From: Floridanema aerugineum
Lineage (GTDB): Bacteria; Cyanobacteriota; Cyanobacteriia; Cyanobacteriales; Aerosakkonemataceae
NCBI RefSeq assembly: GCF_041929345.1
Contig: NZ_JBHFNQ010000121.1
Span: forward strand, 1 to 64,000
Reading direction: 5' to 3'
DNA: 64,000 bases
Shown here: positions 49,149 to 58,518 of the stretch, piece by piece
Position numbering within the stretch: position 1 is the first letter of the stretch
How the letters are laid out: every line of letters starts with the position of its first letter
Made by a program: the position numbers and the translations under genes
Notes under the pieces: model-generated
What the model saw: the letters and a program-made list of their open reading frames with translations, nothing else
Databases searched by the model: none
Told to the model about the DNA's origin: nothing

Positions 49149-51839
49149 TCAAAACGGAAAATTTTCTTCAAAAGTAACTGGTTCCTCATCTGCGAAAGGA
49201 ATTTCTATAGCTTTTTTCTTAGATTTCTTCTTAGCAGAATTAGGTTCAGTCTGTACACCTTCCCTTAAACCCACAGCAATTTTACTATGCTTTTCAATTT
49301 GTCCCATCACCTGTTTTGCCCGTTGAATTACCACTGGAGGTAAACCCGCCAAACGTCCTGCTTCTATGCCATAAGATTTATCTGCGCCGCCCGGTTGCAC
49401 TTGATGTAAAAAGACTATTTTATCAGGTAATTCTTTCACCGTTACTTGATAATTTGCAACATTTGGTAACAGCGAAGCTAACTCGTTTAATTCATGATAA
49501 TGAGTGGCAAAAATTGTTCTTGCCTTAATCTCTGTTGCTAAATATTCTGCTACCGCCCAAGCAATAGAAAGTCCATCAAAAGTTGCTGTACCTCGCCCAA
49601 TTTCATCTAACAAAACCAAAGATTTCGCCGTAGCATGATTTAAAATATTTGCCGTTTCATTCATTTCTACCATAAAAGTAGATTGACCTGTCGCTAAATC
49701 ATCAACTGCGCCGACACGGGTGAAAATGCGATCGCAAATTCCCAAAGTCGCCGCCTTAGCTGGCACAAAACTCCCAACTTGCGCCATTAATTGAATTAAA
49801 CCCACCTGCCTTAAATAACAACTCTTCCCACTCGCATTTGGCCCTGTTAAAATTACTAAATCTGGGCTGTTATTAGTCATTTGTCCTTCGTCATTTGTGA
49901 ATCCTAACTTAGTAGAATTAGGGACAAAAAACCCCGAAGGTAAAGACTGTTCAACTACTGGATGTCGCCCATCAATAATATTAACTTCTCTTCCTTCAAT
50001 CATATTAGGACGACAATAATCTTTAGCTACTGCTATCTCTGATAAACCCCCCAAAACATCAGCAGCAGCAACAGCACGAGAAATATTGCGAATTAACTCA
50101 GCTTCTTGGGCAACTTCCGCCCTCAAACTAACAAAAATATCATATTCCAAACGATTTAAATCTTCTCGCGCCGTGAGAATTCGATTCTCTCTTTCCTTCA
50201 ATTCCGGTGTAATATATCTCTCTTCATTAGTAAGAGTTTGTTTCCGAATATAATTATCAGGAACTTGGTCAGCTTTAGCACGAGAAATGCTAATATAATA
50301 ACCAAAAGATTTGGTATAACCTACTTTTAAATTAGAAATCCCAGTTCTCGTTCTTTCCGTTGCTTCTAAATTCGCTAACCACTTTTGATCGTCTTCCGCC
50401 TCTTGGCGCATGGCATCTAATTGAGCATTTATTCCTGGGCGAATTAACCCACCTTCGGTAATATGAATTGGCGGAGATTCAACTAAATGATTATGCAATC
50501 TTTGGGCTAATTGTTCTAAAACTGGTGGTACTTTTTGTAAAGCTCTTAAATAGGGAGAACGGGCATTTTCTACTAATTTAGCTAACTCTGGTAAGCGCTT
50601 TAAAGAATCAGCTAAAGCAACTAAATCTCTGGCGCTAGCTGTTCCCGAACCTGCGCGTCCTGTTAATCTCTCTAAATCATAGATTTGCCGTAATAATTGG
50701 CGTAATTCATGGCGTAAAGAAACATTTTCATATAATTCTTGAATTGTATCTTGTCTGGCTCTAATTCCTTTAATCTCTAGTAATGGTTGCAATAACCAAC
50801 GACGCAAAGAACGCCCACCCATTGTAGTGCAAGTTTTGTCGATCGCCCACAATAAAGAACCATGAAAACTCCCATCTCTCACAGTTTGCGTAATTTCTAA
50901 ATTGCGGCGACTTTGATGATCGAGAATTAAAAAATCTGTTAAAGTATAAGTACGTAAAGGTTGTAGCGGAACTTGATTATTTTTTTGGGTATCTTCTAAA
51001 TATTGCAATAAACCACCAGCAGCACGCACCGCTAAAGGGAGATGTTCGCAACCTAAACCTTCTAGCGATCGCAATTTAAATTTCTGCAAAAGTCGCTGTT
51101 TCGCCTCACCCAAAGTAAAGGGAATTTGCGGACGTAAAGCATAACAAAAATTTGGCGGTAATACATCGGGTAAATGTTCAGATTTCTCTCCCGGACGTAG
51201 TAAACTACCTAAATCAGGCGCATTAGTTGGAATCAGCACTTCCGCAGGTTGTAAACGCATTAATTCCTGAGATAAATGCTCTAAATTACTCGATTGAATA
51301 GTTAAAAATTCACCTGTTGAAATATCTGCATAAGCTAAACCCCAATGCGTATTAGCAATTACAACCGCTGCTAAATAATTATTTCGCCGCCCTTTTAACA
51401 TTCCCTCTTCTAACAAAGTTCCCGGCGTAAGAACTCGCGTCACTTCTCGCTTAACTAAACCTACAGCATCAGCAGCATCTTCGACTTGATCGCAAATTAC
51501 AACCGCATAACCTTTTTCTACTAATTGAGTTGTGTAGCGTTCCCAAGCATGGTGCGGTACCCCTGTCATTGGTACTCTACCAACTTCACCCCCATGTTTA
51601 CTCGTTAAAACTAATTCTAATTCCCTAGCGATGACGATCGCATCTTGGAAAAAAGTTTCAAAGAAATCTCCGACACGATACAATAATAATGAGTGAGGAT
51701 ATTTATCTTTTACTTCTACATAATGCTGATACATTTTGCTGAGTTTTTCGCGATCGATTACTCGGTAATCAGCATTAGCAATTTCATCTTCTTGAACTTT
51801 ATTCTTTTTGGGATTTGGGGTAGATGCGGAGTAAGTCAT
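49149..51839 (-). CDS. mutS: DNA mismatch repair protein MutS
   Basis: MutS recognises base mismatches and starts mismatch repair. The 896-residue protein has the N-terminal mismatch-binding segment (GDFFETFFQDA), the connector and lever regions, and the ATPase: Walker A LTGPNASGKS, STFMVEM, VLLDEIGRGT and ATHYHELNEL. An eight- or nine-residue insert, NDEGQMTNN, lies just before the ATPase domain. It is encoded by a piece of heptanucleotide-type repeat (49870-49905), so repeat DNA has entered the gene in frame without breaking it. The start MTYSASTPN fits. Confidence 0.96.
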   Translation of the reverse strand: MTYSASTPNPKKNKVQEDEIANADYRVIDREKLSKMYQHYVEVKDKYPHSLLLYRVGDFFETFFQDAIVIARELELVLTSKHGGEVGRVPMTGVPHHAWERYTTQLVEKGYAVVICDQVEDAADAVGLVKREVTRVLTPGTLLEEGMLKGRRNNYLAAVVIANTHWGLAYADISTGEFLTIQSSNLEHLSQELMRLQPAEVLIPTNAPDLGSLLRPGEKSEHLPDVLPPNFCYALRPQIPFTLGEAKQRLLQKFKLRSLEGLGCEHLPLAVRAAGGLLQYLEDTQKNNQVPLQPLRTYTLTDFLILDHQSRRNLEITQTVRDGSFHGSLLWAIDKTCTTMGGRSLRRWLLQPLLEIKGIRARQDTIQELYENVSLRHELRQLLRQIYDLERLTGRAGSGTASARDLVALADSLKRLPELAKLVENARSPYLRALQKVPPVLEQLAQRLHNHLVESPPIHITEGGLIRPGINAQLDAMRQEAEDDQKWLANLEATERTRTGISNLKVGYTKSFGYYISISRAKADQVPDNYIRKQTLTNEERYITPELKERENRILTAREDLNRLEYDIFVSLRAEVAQEAELIRNISRAVAAADVLGGLSEIAVAKDYCRPNMIEGREVNIIDGRHPVVEQSLPSGFFVPNSTKLGFTNDEGQMTNNSPDLVILTGPNASGKSCYLRQVGLIQLMAQVGSFVPAKAATLGICDRIFTRVGAVDDLATGQSTFMVEMNETANILNHATAKSLVLLDEIGRGTATFDGLSIAWAVAEYLATEIKARTIFATHYHELNELASLLPNVANYQVTVKELPDKIVFLHQVQPGGADKSYGIEAGRLAGLPPVVIQRAKQVMGQIEKHSKIAVGLREGVQTEPNSAKKKSKKKAIEIPFADEEPVTFEENFPF

Positions 51840-52306
51840 ATAGAATAAATCAACCTTTTGATGAGTTCAATGTTTAAATTTATAAGTTTTAGAGTTTTTT
51901 GAACCGCTCCAGGCGCAGAGGGCGCAGAGGTAAGAGAAGGAGGAGTTTATCAGTTAAATAGGTTGGCTATAAAGTAGTTATTTTCCCATTGTGTTTTGCT
52001 CAAATTCGACTTCTCCTTTTATTTTGGGGTTTAGTTGGCGGTGAGGATTCCTGGGTTTTCATATACTAACTCAAGTTGCTAGTATATGTCGTAGGGTGCC
52101 TCATAATGTTAAAATTATTTATGACTCACCTAAAATTGTACTCTCTAAAGAGCATCGCTGTTAATCTTCTCGATCTGAAAACCTTGTAGAGACGTTATAT
52201 ATAACGTCTCTACAAGGTTTTTTGGAGATGTCTATTTAAAGAATAGTATAATTTGCATAAAGCCGAATCAGTTGTTTAACTACATTAAAAAGAGCGCCTT
52301 TTCCTT
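51840..52306. other. Repeat-rich intergenic region between mutS and the Rpn gene
   Basis: No gene is visible. A perfect 44-bp palindrome lies at 52178-52221 (halves AAAACCTTGTAGAGACGTTA plus TA, and the complement) followed by TTTTTT, so it can act as a terminator for either side. Bases 52071-52095 resemble one end of the CAAGTTGCTAGT MITE family. CCAGGCGCAGAGGGCGCAGA is another common cyanobacterial repeat (51908-51928). Confidence 0.65.
52178..52221. repeat. 44-bp perfect palindrome
   Basis: Exact 22-base halves around TATA, with GTAGAGACGTTATA as the core. This kind of GTAGAGACGT palindrome is repeated in many cyanobacterial genomes. Confidence 0.8.
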
Positions 52307-53313
52307 GTGAGAACAGATACAATTTTCTATCAAATGTTTCAGACTTTTCCCAGTTTACTGTTTGAACTGATCGATCGACCTCCATCCTTAGCCAACAATT
52401 ATAGCTTCTCTTCTCAAGAAGTCAAAGAACTGGCACGTCGATTAGATGGATTATTTATACCTCATGAAAATTCGCCAGAGCAACCTATTTACTTTGTCGA
52501 AGTCCAGTTTCAACCAAGATCAGATTTTTATTGGCGGTTCTTTACCGAAATCTTTGTCTACTTAACGCAAGTTGCTAGTTATTTACATAAAGGTACGTTG
52601 TTGGGCTTTAGCCCTCTTAGGAAACGTGGCATAAGAGGGCTAAAGCCCAACAACGTACAAAGAATCAGACTAATCTTATAACTAGCAACTTGGGTTACTT
52701 AGGACAATATCGACCTAGAAATAATTGGTGTGCAGTCGCCATATTTGCTAATCGTGATTTAGATCCAGGAATCCCAATTCACTACCAAGGACTAGTCCAA
52801 AATCAACAAGTAATTGTTGTATATTTAGATGAATTAATCAATAGAACTGAACCATCATTACCAATTGGGATGGTGCAGCTAGTGGTAGAAGATTCTGAGT
52901 CAGCAGTTGTACGCACTAGGCGACTTTTAGAACTAGCGCAGAGACAGCTAGACGATGAAACAACCAGGCGGAAAGTTATAGAATTAATAGAGTCAGTATT
53001 GATTTATAAATTTACTAACCTAAGTCGCGAGGAGATAGAAGCTATGTTTAGTTTAAGTGACTTGAAACAAACCAGATTGTATCAAGAAGCAAAAGCCGAA
53101 GGTAAACAGGAGGGTAGACAGGAAGGGAAATTGGAAGGTAAACAAGAAGGGAAATTGGAAGGGAAATTAGAAGGGAAATTGGAAACAGTACCTTTGTTGT
53201 TGGAATTAGGGTTAAGTATTGAACAAATCGCGGAAAGATTAAACTTGGATTTGGAATTGGTGAGGACAGCGGCGGGAAATTTTGCGGCTGATACCTTGTC
53301 GGAAAATAATTAA
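52307..53313 (+). pseudogene. Rpn-family recombination-promoting nuclease gene interrupted by a MITE
   Basis: The first part (52307-52681, GTG start, MRTDTIFYQMFQTFPSLLF) ends early at a stop inside the MITE. The second (from 52690) continues with GQYRPRNNWCAVAIF, the family motif. Removing the element (52565-52695) and one TACTTA copy brings the two parts into one frame, giving FVYLGQYRPRNNW and a protein of about 289 residues. The C-terminal part has a KQEGRQEGKLEGKQEGKLEG stretch coded by GGAAGGGAAAT repeats. Rpn proteins are PD-(D/E)xK nucleases that promote recombination. Here the gene is probably inactive unless the insert is excised. Confidence 0.85.
52565..52695. mobile_element. MITE-like element, copy c, inserted in the Rpn gene
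   Basis: The 131-bp element is bounded by ACGCAAGTTGCTAGTTAT and the complement ATAACTAGCAACTTGGGT, one mismatch in 18, and flanked by TACTTA on both sides (52559-52564 and 52696-52701). The interior (about 52589-52656) is a large perfect inverted repeat built on GTACGTTGTTGGGCTTTAGC and the complement, 27 bases per arm. It has no transposase. Confidence 0.9.
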
Positions 53314-53339
53314 GAGAATTCAATGGATACGATCGCACT

Positions 53340-53373
53340 CCCCCCAACTATAACTCCAGGGGGGTAATTTTTT
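53340..53373 (+). terminator. Terminator of the Rpn gene
   Basis: CCCCCC (53340-53345) and GGGGGG (53359-53364) form a hairpin with a 13-base loop, and the run TAATTTTTT follows. It is 27 bases after the Rpn stop and before purD. Confidence 0.7.
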
Positions 53374-53456
53374 CATCCCAAATCCAAAATCGTCTATACT
53401 ATTAGCCGCCTATAAACAGCGAAACTAGCATCTATCTTTATAAGTGCGAGGACAAA

Positions 53457-54737
53457 GTGAAAATATTAGTAGTTGGTAACGGCGGAAGGGAACACGCCTT
53501 AGCTTGGAAACTCTTACAATCTCCACAAGTAGAACAAGTATTTGTCGCTCCGGGGAATGGCGGAACGGCGATAATGGAAAAATGCCAAAATGTGCCGTTA
53601 GCTGTCGATGATTTTGCCGGAATTAGCAGTTTTGCTCAAGAAAATAGCATTTCTTTAGTCGTTGTTGGCCCCGAAGTTCCCCTAGCTTTGGGAATTACTG
53701 ATGCTCTACAATCTCAAAATATCCCCGTTTTTGGCCCAAGCAAAGCAGGTGCTCAAATCGAAGCTTCCAAAGCTTGGGCAAAAGCTTTAATGGAAGAAGC
53801 AGGAATCCCAACAGCGAAGTCTGCAACTTTCACCGATGCAGAAGCGGCGAAAGCTTACGTCACCCAACAAGGCGCACCGATTGTGGTAAAAGCAGATGGA
53901 CTAGCAGCGGGAAAAGGCGTAATAGTCGCGCAAACAGTAGAAGAAGCACAAACAGCAATTACTACTATCTTTAAAGAAGGTATCGGCAAAAGTTCTGATT
54001 CTTCCATCACTTTGGTAATTGAAGAATGTTTAGTTGGTGAGGAAGCTTCCGTTTTAGCTTTGACAGATGGGGTGACAATTCGCCCTTTAATCCCTGCTCA
54101 AGATCATAAACGGATTGGGGAGGGAGATACAGGGCCGAATACTGGGGGAATGGGTGCTTATGCGCCTGCGCCTTTGGTGACACCTTCCCTTATGGAAAGG
54201 ATAGAACGAGAAGTGTTGGAAAGAGCGATCGCCACTCTCCAAAAACGCCACATCGACTATCGCGGCGTACTCTACGCCGGACTAATGATTTCTCCCCAAG
54301 GCGAATTAAAAGTCCTAGAATTTAACTGTCGCTTTGGCGACCCAGAAACTCAAGCTGTGTTACCCTTGCTGGAAACTCCCTTAGAAGAATTAATGTTAGC
54401 CTGTGTGGAACAGCGACTTGGCGAAATGCCGCCGATTCGCTGGAAATCAGGTGCTTGCGTTTGTGTCGTTATGTCTTCCGCTGGATATCCCGGAGATTAC
54501 CCCAAAGGTAAAGAAATTACAGGCATTTCTCCAGCCGAGTCAACAGGCGCAGTAGTATTTCATGCAGGGACTAAATTCGGACAAACTTTAGTTACCGATG
54601 GCGGTAGAGTTTTAGGAGTTACGGCGATAGGCGAAAATATAAATAGTGCTAAAGCCCTCGCTTACACTGCTGTCGATAAAATCGAATTTGCAGGCGCATA
54701 CTATCGACGGGATATCAGTGACAAAGCGATCGCCTAA
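53457..54737 (+). CDS. purD: Phosphoribosylamine-glycine ligase
   Basis: PurD joins glycine to phosphoribosylamine with ATP in purine synthesis. The 426-residue ATP-grasp protein starts at GTG 53457 (KILVVGNGGREHAL) behind GCGAGGAC. Family motifs include FGPSKAGAQIEASKAWAK, VVKADGLAAGKGV, NTGGMGAYAPAP and LEFNCRFGDPETQ. It lies 105 bases upstream of nblS on the same strand; I recall this linkage from other cyanobacteria. Confidence 0.96.
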   Translation: MKILVVGNGGREHALAWKLLQSPQVEQVFVAPGNGGTAIMEKCQNVPLAVDDFAGISSFAQENSISLVVVGPEVPLALGITDALQSQNIPVFGPSKAGAQIEASKAWAKALMEEAGIPTAKSATFTDAEAAKAYVTQQGAPIVVKADGLAAGKGVIVAQTVEEAQTAITTIFKEGIGKSSDSSITLVIEECLVGEEASVLALTDGVTIRPLIPAQDHKRIGEGDTGPNTGGMGAYAPAPLVTPSLMERIEREVLERAIATLQKRHIDYRGVLYAGLMISPQGELKVLEFNCRFGDPETQAVLPLLETPLEELMLACVEQRLGEMPPIRWKSGACVCVVMSSAGYPGDYPKGKEITGISPAESTGAVVFHAGTKFGQTLVTDGGRVLGVTAIGENINSAKALAYTAVDKIEFAGAYYRRDISDKAIA

Positions 54738-54842
54738 CTTTTTTTGCAAATAGCCTTTAAAGTATGAATAGCGATAGAAGTTTGGCAATGAGGCAAACTT
54801 CTCAGTTCACACTCCCTTAGTTGTCCTCCATCCTTTGTTAAG

Positions 54843-56834
54843 ATGCTGGTCCTCCTGAAAACAATTCGAGAAGCTATCGCCCACTGGTGGTCAGAGTTTA
54901 CACTGCAAACAAGGTTAATGGCAGCTGCTACCTTGATAGTCTCTTTACTAATGAGTGGTCTTACCTTTTGGGCAGTGAATACCATTCAAGAGGATGCTCG
55001 TCTCAACGATACCCGTTTTGGTCGTGACTTGGGAATCCTCTTGGCAACCAATGTATCGCCCCTAATTGCCGAAAACAATCTGAGGGAAGTCGCACGTTTT
55101 TCCGAACGTTTCTTCGATAACACTTCCAGTGTCCGCTATATGCTTTATGCGGATAAAGATGGCAAAATCTTTTTTGGTCTTCCTTTTTGGCAGTCGGAAG
55201 TCCAAAACTCTTTAACTATTGAAAGGCGGATACAACTGCCTCCAGATTACGCCAGCAATTCCGAGTTGCCAATGATTCGTCAGCATCGCACTCCCAATGG
55301 GGAAGTTACTGATGTGTTTGTGCCTTTAACTCAGGGTGGCAAATATTTGGGAGTTTTGGCAATTGGGATTAATCCCAATCCGACTGTAGTGACATCATCT
55401 CATTTAACTAGAGATGTGACGATCGCAGTTTTTGTTTCAATTTGGGTAATGGTAATTCTCGGCGGTGTGATTAATGCCTTGACAATTACTCAACCTATTA
55501 AAGAATTAGTCGTAGGGGTAAAAAATATCGCTGCGGGAAACTTTAATCAGCGGATTGATTTGCCATTGGGAGGAGAATTAGGAGAGTTAATTTCCAGTTT
55601 CAACGAAATGGCAGAAAGGTTAGAAAGTTATGAAGAACAAAATATCGAAGAGTTGACCGCAGAAAAAGCCAAATTAGAAACTTTGGTTTCTACAATTGCT
55701 GATGGTGCAGTTTTACTTGATACTAATTTACAAGTAATTTTAGTTAATCCCACTGCTAAACGAATTTTTGGTTGGGAAAATTCTAACTCTAACGTTGTCG
55801 GTGACAATGTTTTGTATCATCTTCCCCAAGAAGTTACCTCGGAACTAACTCGCCCACTTTATCAAATGGCAAAAGATGAAAGTGATAAAGAAGGCGCAGA
55901 ATTTCGGGTAACATTAACTCAACCGACAAATCGCACGATTCGCATTTTATTAACTACTGTTCTCGACCAATATCGGGAAAGTGTCAAGGGCATTGCGATG
56001 ACGGTGCAAGATATTACTCGCGAAGCGGAACTCAACGAGGCGAAAAGTTATTTTATTAGTAATGTTTCCCATGAGTTGAGAACGCCTTTGTTTAATATTA
56101 AATCTTTCATTGAAACTTTGCACGAATACGGCGAAGATTTAAACGAAGAACAACGCAAGGAATTTTTAGAGACAGCGAATAACGAGACCGATCGCCTAAC
56201 TCGTTTAGTCAATGATGTTTTAGAATTAACTCGGTTAGAATCATCCTGCCGTATCTATCATTTTGAAGCCTTAGATATTGCCCAACCAATTGAACAAACA
56301 CTCAGAACTTACCAACTTAACGCTAAAGACAAAGGGATTGAGCTAATTCAGGAAGTAGATCCTGATTTACCACAAGTTTTAGGACACTACGATTTACTAT
56401 TACAAGTGTTTGCTAACTTAATAGGTAATGCCCTAAAATTCACTCCTTCTGGCGGTAAAGTAGCGATTCGCGCTTATCTTTTAAACGCAGAAGAAAACTC
56501 CCACACCCAAACCCAAACACCCCAGGTAAGAATTGAAGTTTCTGATACCGGAATTGGCATTGCACCAGAAGATCAAGAAGCAATTTTTGAGCGTTTCTTC
56601 CGAGTTGAAAATCGCGTCCATACCCTGGAAGGAACAGGGTTAGGACTTTCCATTGTTCGCAATATTATTGAAAAACATCACACCACAATTAACTTAGTCA
56701 GTGAAGTAGGAGTAGGGACAACTTTCTGGTTTAATTTGGCAGTTTTTCAACAAAAAGAAACCAGTGATGAAAGTTTGCCAACTCTCCCAGAAACTTCTGA
56801 ATTAAAAAGTTCTATTACTGCCAGTTTGTTTTAG
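54843..56834 (+). CDS. nblS: Sensor histidine kinase NblS (Hik33/DspA)
   Basis: NblS is the membrane sensor that, with the response regulator RpaB, controls high-light and nutrient-stress genes, including psbA and phycobilisome degradation. The 663-residue protein has TM1 at 26-46, a periplasmic sensor loop, TM2 at 191-213, HAMP (214-267), PAS (about 275-392), and the histidine-kinase core: His410 in SNVSHELRTPLFN, the N box NLIGNALKF and the G2 box GTGLGLSIV. The whole layout matches NblS. No rpaB is in the window. The last codons converge on the gene at 56843 with only 8 bases between. Confidence 0.94.
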   Translation: MLVLLKTIREAIAHWWSEFTLQTRLMAAATLIVSLLMSGLTFWAVNTIQEDARLNDTRFGRDLGILLATNVSPLIAENNLREVARFSERFFDNTSSVRYMLYADKDGKIFFGLPFWQSEVQNSLTIERRIQLPPDYASNSELPMIRQHRTPNGEVTDVFVPLTQGGKYLGVLAIGINPNPTVVTSSHLTRDVTIAVFVSIWVMVILGGVINALTITQPIKELVVGVKNIAAGNFNQRIDLPLGGELGELISSFNEMAERLESYEEQNIEELTAEKAKLETLVSTIADGAVLLDTNLQVILVNPTAKRIFGWENSNSNVVGDNVLYHLPQEVTSELTRPLYQMAKDESDKEGAEFRVTLTQPTNRTIRILLTTVLDQYRESVKGIAMTVQDITREAELNEAKSYFISNVSHELRTPLFNIKSFIETLHEYGEDLNEEQRKEFLETANNETDRLTRLVNDVLELTRLESSCRIYHFEALDIAQPIEQTLRTYQLNAKDKGIELIQEVDPDLPQVLGHYDLLLQVFANLIGNALKFTPSGGKVAIRAYLLNAEENSHTQTQTPQVRIEVSDTGIGIAPEDQEAIFERFFRVENRVHTLEGTGLGLSIVRNIIEKHHTTINLVSEVGVGTTFWFNLAVFQQKETSDESLPTLPETSELKSSITASLF

Positions 56835-56842
56835 TATGAGTC

Positions 56843-57190
56843 CTACTGTAAAATGGTGATTAAAAAACTAATCAATAATAAAGTTAGCAGGAGAATCCAA
56901 AGCAAATTACGCTTAAACCAAAACTGAAATGATTGATTAGGTTGCGGTTTAACTTCCATTTTTGGTGCATTAATATCTTGGTAAAGCGTACATTCTCTAG
57001 CATGAGGTCGCTGGGGATAATTACAAGTATCATCTGCGTGATAAACGCAACTATCACATAATAGCGCTTCCCCTGTAGCACGGTGTACAGGAATACCTGG
57101 ATGACCGTGAGCTTTTAAAACCAAACGGCAATGGGGACAAGTAATTGCTTGAGGTTTAATTGGTTGTTGACAACGAGGACAATTAGACAT
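56843..57190 (-). CDS. Zinc-ribbon protein with C-terminal membrane anchor
   Basis: The 115-residue protein begins MSNCPRCQQPIKPQAITCPHC, two CxxC pairs that form a zinc ribbon. A second Cys-rich segment follows (LLCDSCVYHADDTCNYPQRP). Residues 93-113 are hydrophobic (NLLWILLLTLLLISFLITI), a probable C-terminal transmembrane anchor. The function is unknown. ATG 57190 is preferred over 57202. It converges on nblS. Confidence 0.85.
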   Translation of the reverse strand: MSNCPRCQQPIKPQAITCPHCRLVLKAHGHPGIPVHRATGEALLCDSCVYHADDTCNYPQRPHARECTLYQDINAPKMEVKPQPNQSFQFWFKRNLLWILLLTLLLISFLITILQ

Positions 57191-57679
57191 TGAGAGTAGC
57201 AACGTGACTAATTAAATTATCTTAGACTGGGGACGTTCGGCTGAGCGCTCACGTCGAAGCCTGGGAACTGGGGAGGAGGGAAAGTTTTGAGTTGTAGGGG
57301 CAATTCATGAATTGCCCATACAGAGTTTTGAGTAGGGACAATTCATGAATTGTCCGTACAGGAAGAAAGTTATGAGTTTTAAGTTATCTCCTCTGCCCTT
57401 GGAGCCTAAGCGAGCCTAAGCGAGCTCCCCTGCCCCCCCAGGGCTAATTCATGTTCGGAGCAGAAAATCATGGAAGTGGAACAGCACTGACACAGAACAT
57501 CTAATGTAGGGGTAATTCATGAATTACCCCTACATTAGATGTTCTGCCTCTGTCAAATAGAATTGTCTCTCAAGTGTCGAGAGATGAAAGGAAGTTTCTC
57601 CACCTACTCCCCCTACGTCCCAAGGGTGGGGAAATTTTCTCATTAGACAATGAAGTAACCCTGCCAGCCCCCCTGCCTC
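57191..57679. other. Repeat-rich intergenic region
   Basis: No gene is visible. The region holds palindromes GTAGGGGCAATTCATGAATT (57294-57321) and GTAGGGACAATTCATGAATT (57333-57360), GAGTTTTGAG tracts, and copy B of the 102-bp repeat (57440-57546). Confidence 0.75.
57440..57546 (-). repeat. About 102-bp repeat with 54-bp palindrome, copy B
   Basis: It is the inverted counterpart of the element at 19753-19854: a perfect 54-bp palindrome (57493-57546) and, on its left side, complements of GTGTCAG, GTTCCACTT and CCGAACATGAATTAGCCCT. The two copies are over 37 kb apart and highly similar, as expected for a dispersed mobile repeat. Confidence 0.85.
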
Positions 57680-57988
57680 TCAAACATGGGGAAACTTGCG
57701 GACTTGGTACTCTTTGGACTCCAGCATTTGATAGGAGTTGCCCATTGCTTCGCTAAAGCGTTGTTCTGTTTCATCCAGTAACTTTTGGGGAACAGATTTC
57801 CATTGTTCGCGAGTCGCCCAGTGAATGACACAAATTACTTCTGTGGGAGAGTCAGGGGTAATCCAAATTTCCTTAGCTAAAAAACCGGGACGTTTAGCCA
57901 GGACTGCTGTCCAGATTTCCGTATCTTTTTGGATAAATTCTTCTCGTCGTTCTGAATCTACTTGAAACTTGAGCCACTCTATTACCAT
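57680..57988 (-). CDS. TIGR03792-family protein
   Basis: The 102-residue protein, MVIEWLKFQVDSERREEFIQ then KDTEIWTAVLAKRPGFLAKE, and VICVIHWATREQWKSVPQKL, fits the TIGR03792 cyanobacterial family, which looks like a small dimeric alpha/beta-barrel (ABM-like). Such folds often bind haem or small ligands; function is not established. ATG 57988. It is divergent from the phasin-like gene at 58140. Confidence 0.82.
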   Translation of the reverse strand: MVIEWLKFQVDSERREEFIQKDTEIWTAVLAKRPGFLAKEIWITPDSPTEVICVIHWATREQWKSVPQKLLDETEQRFSEAMGNSYQMLESKEYQVRKFPHV

Positions 57989-58139
57989 CGGAATACCCCA
58001 TCAAAAATCGAAAATCGAAAATCTCAAATCTAAAATCGAATGACACAATGGAATTGTGTGCCGGAATGCACAAGTTCCAGCATAGCTATATGGGCGATAT
58101 TTTAATTGCCTTTTTTGAGCAAGGAAGTGGGAAAAGAGC

Positions 58140-58466
58140 ATGGATAGCAATAATTGGCTGAAGCAGCTATTGATGATTGGTGTAGGTACGACATCTTTGG
58201 TGGCGGAGAAAATTCGGGAAGTCAGCGATCAATGGGTCAAGGAAGGTAAAATTAATCCTGACCAAGCGAAGGCGTTTGTTGATGATTTAATGAATCAGTT
58301 GAAGTCAGATCAAGGGAACAATTTTGAGGCGCAGATGCAGCGGCAGATGCGAAACATGATGCAGGATTTGGGGGTGGCGCGTCAGTCGGAAGTGGATGAG
58401 TTGCGGGGAAGGATCGATCGTTTGGAACGTCAGGTGCGTGACTTGGAAAATAAGCTTTGGCGCTAA
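58140..58466 (+). CDS. Phasin-like coiled-coil protein
   Basis: The 108-residue protein resembles the phasin/poly(3-hydroxyalkanoate)-granule-associated family: NNWLKQLLMIGVGTTSLVAE at the start, then EGKINPDQAKAFVDDLMNQL, and the C-terminal coiled coil SEVDELRGRIDRLERQVRDL. The family binds granule surfaces, but many cyanobacterial members have no known granule. No polyhydroxyalkanoate synthase is in the window, so the role is inferred only from the fold. It lies 52 bases before the FKBP gene. Confidence 0.8.
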   Translation: MDSNNWLKQLLMIGVGTTSLVAEKIREVSDQWVKEGKINPDQAKAFVDDLMNQLKSDQGNNFEAQMQRQMRNMMQDLGVARQSEVDELRGRIDRLERQVRDLENKLWR

Positions 58467-58518
58467 GAAAACTGATAGGATTTGATCGCAGCTGCAAAGA
58501 TTTCAGGGAGGAAGAATT

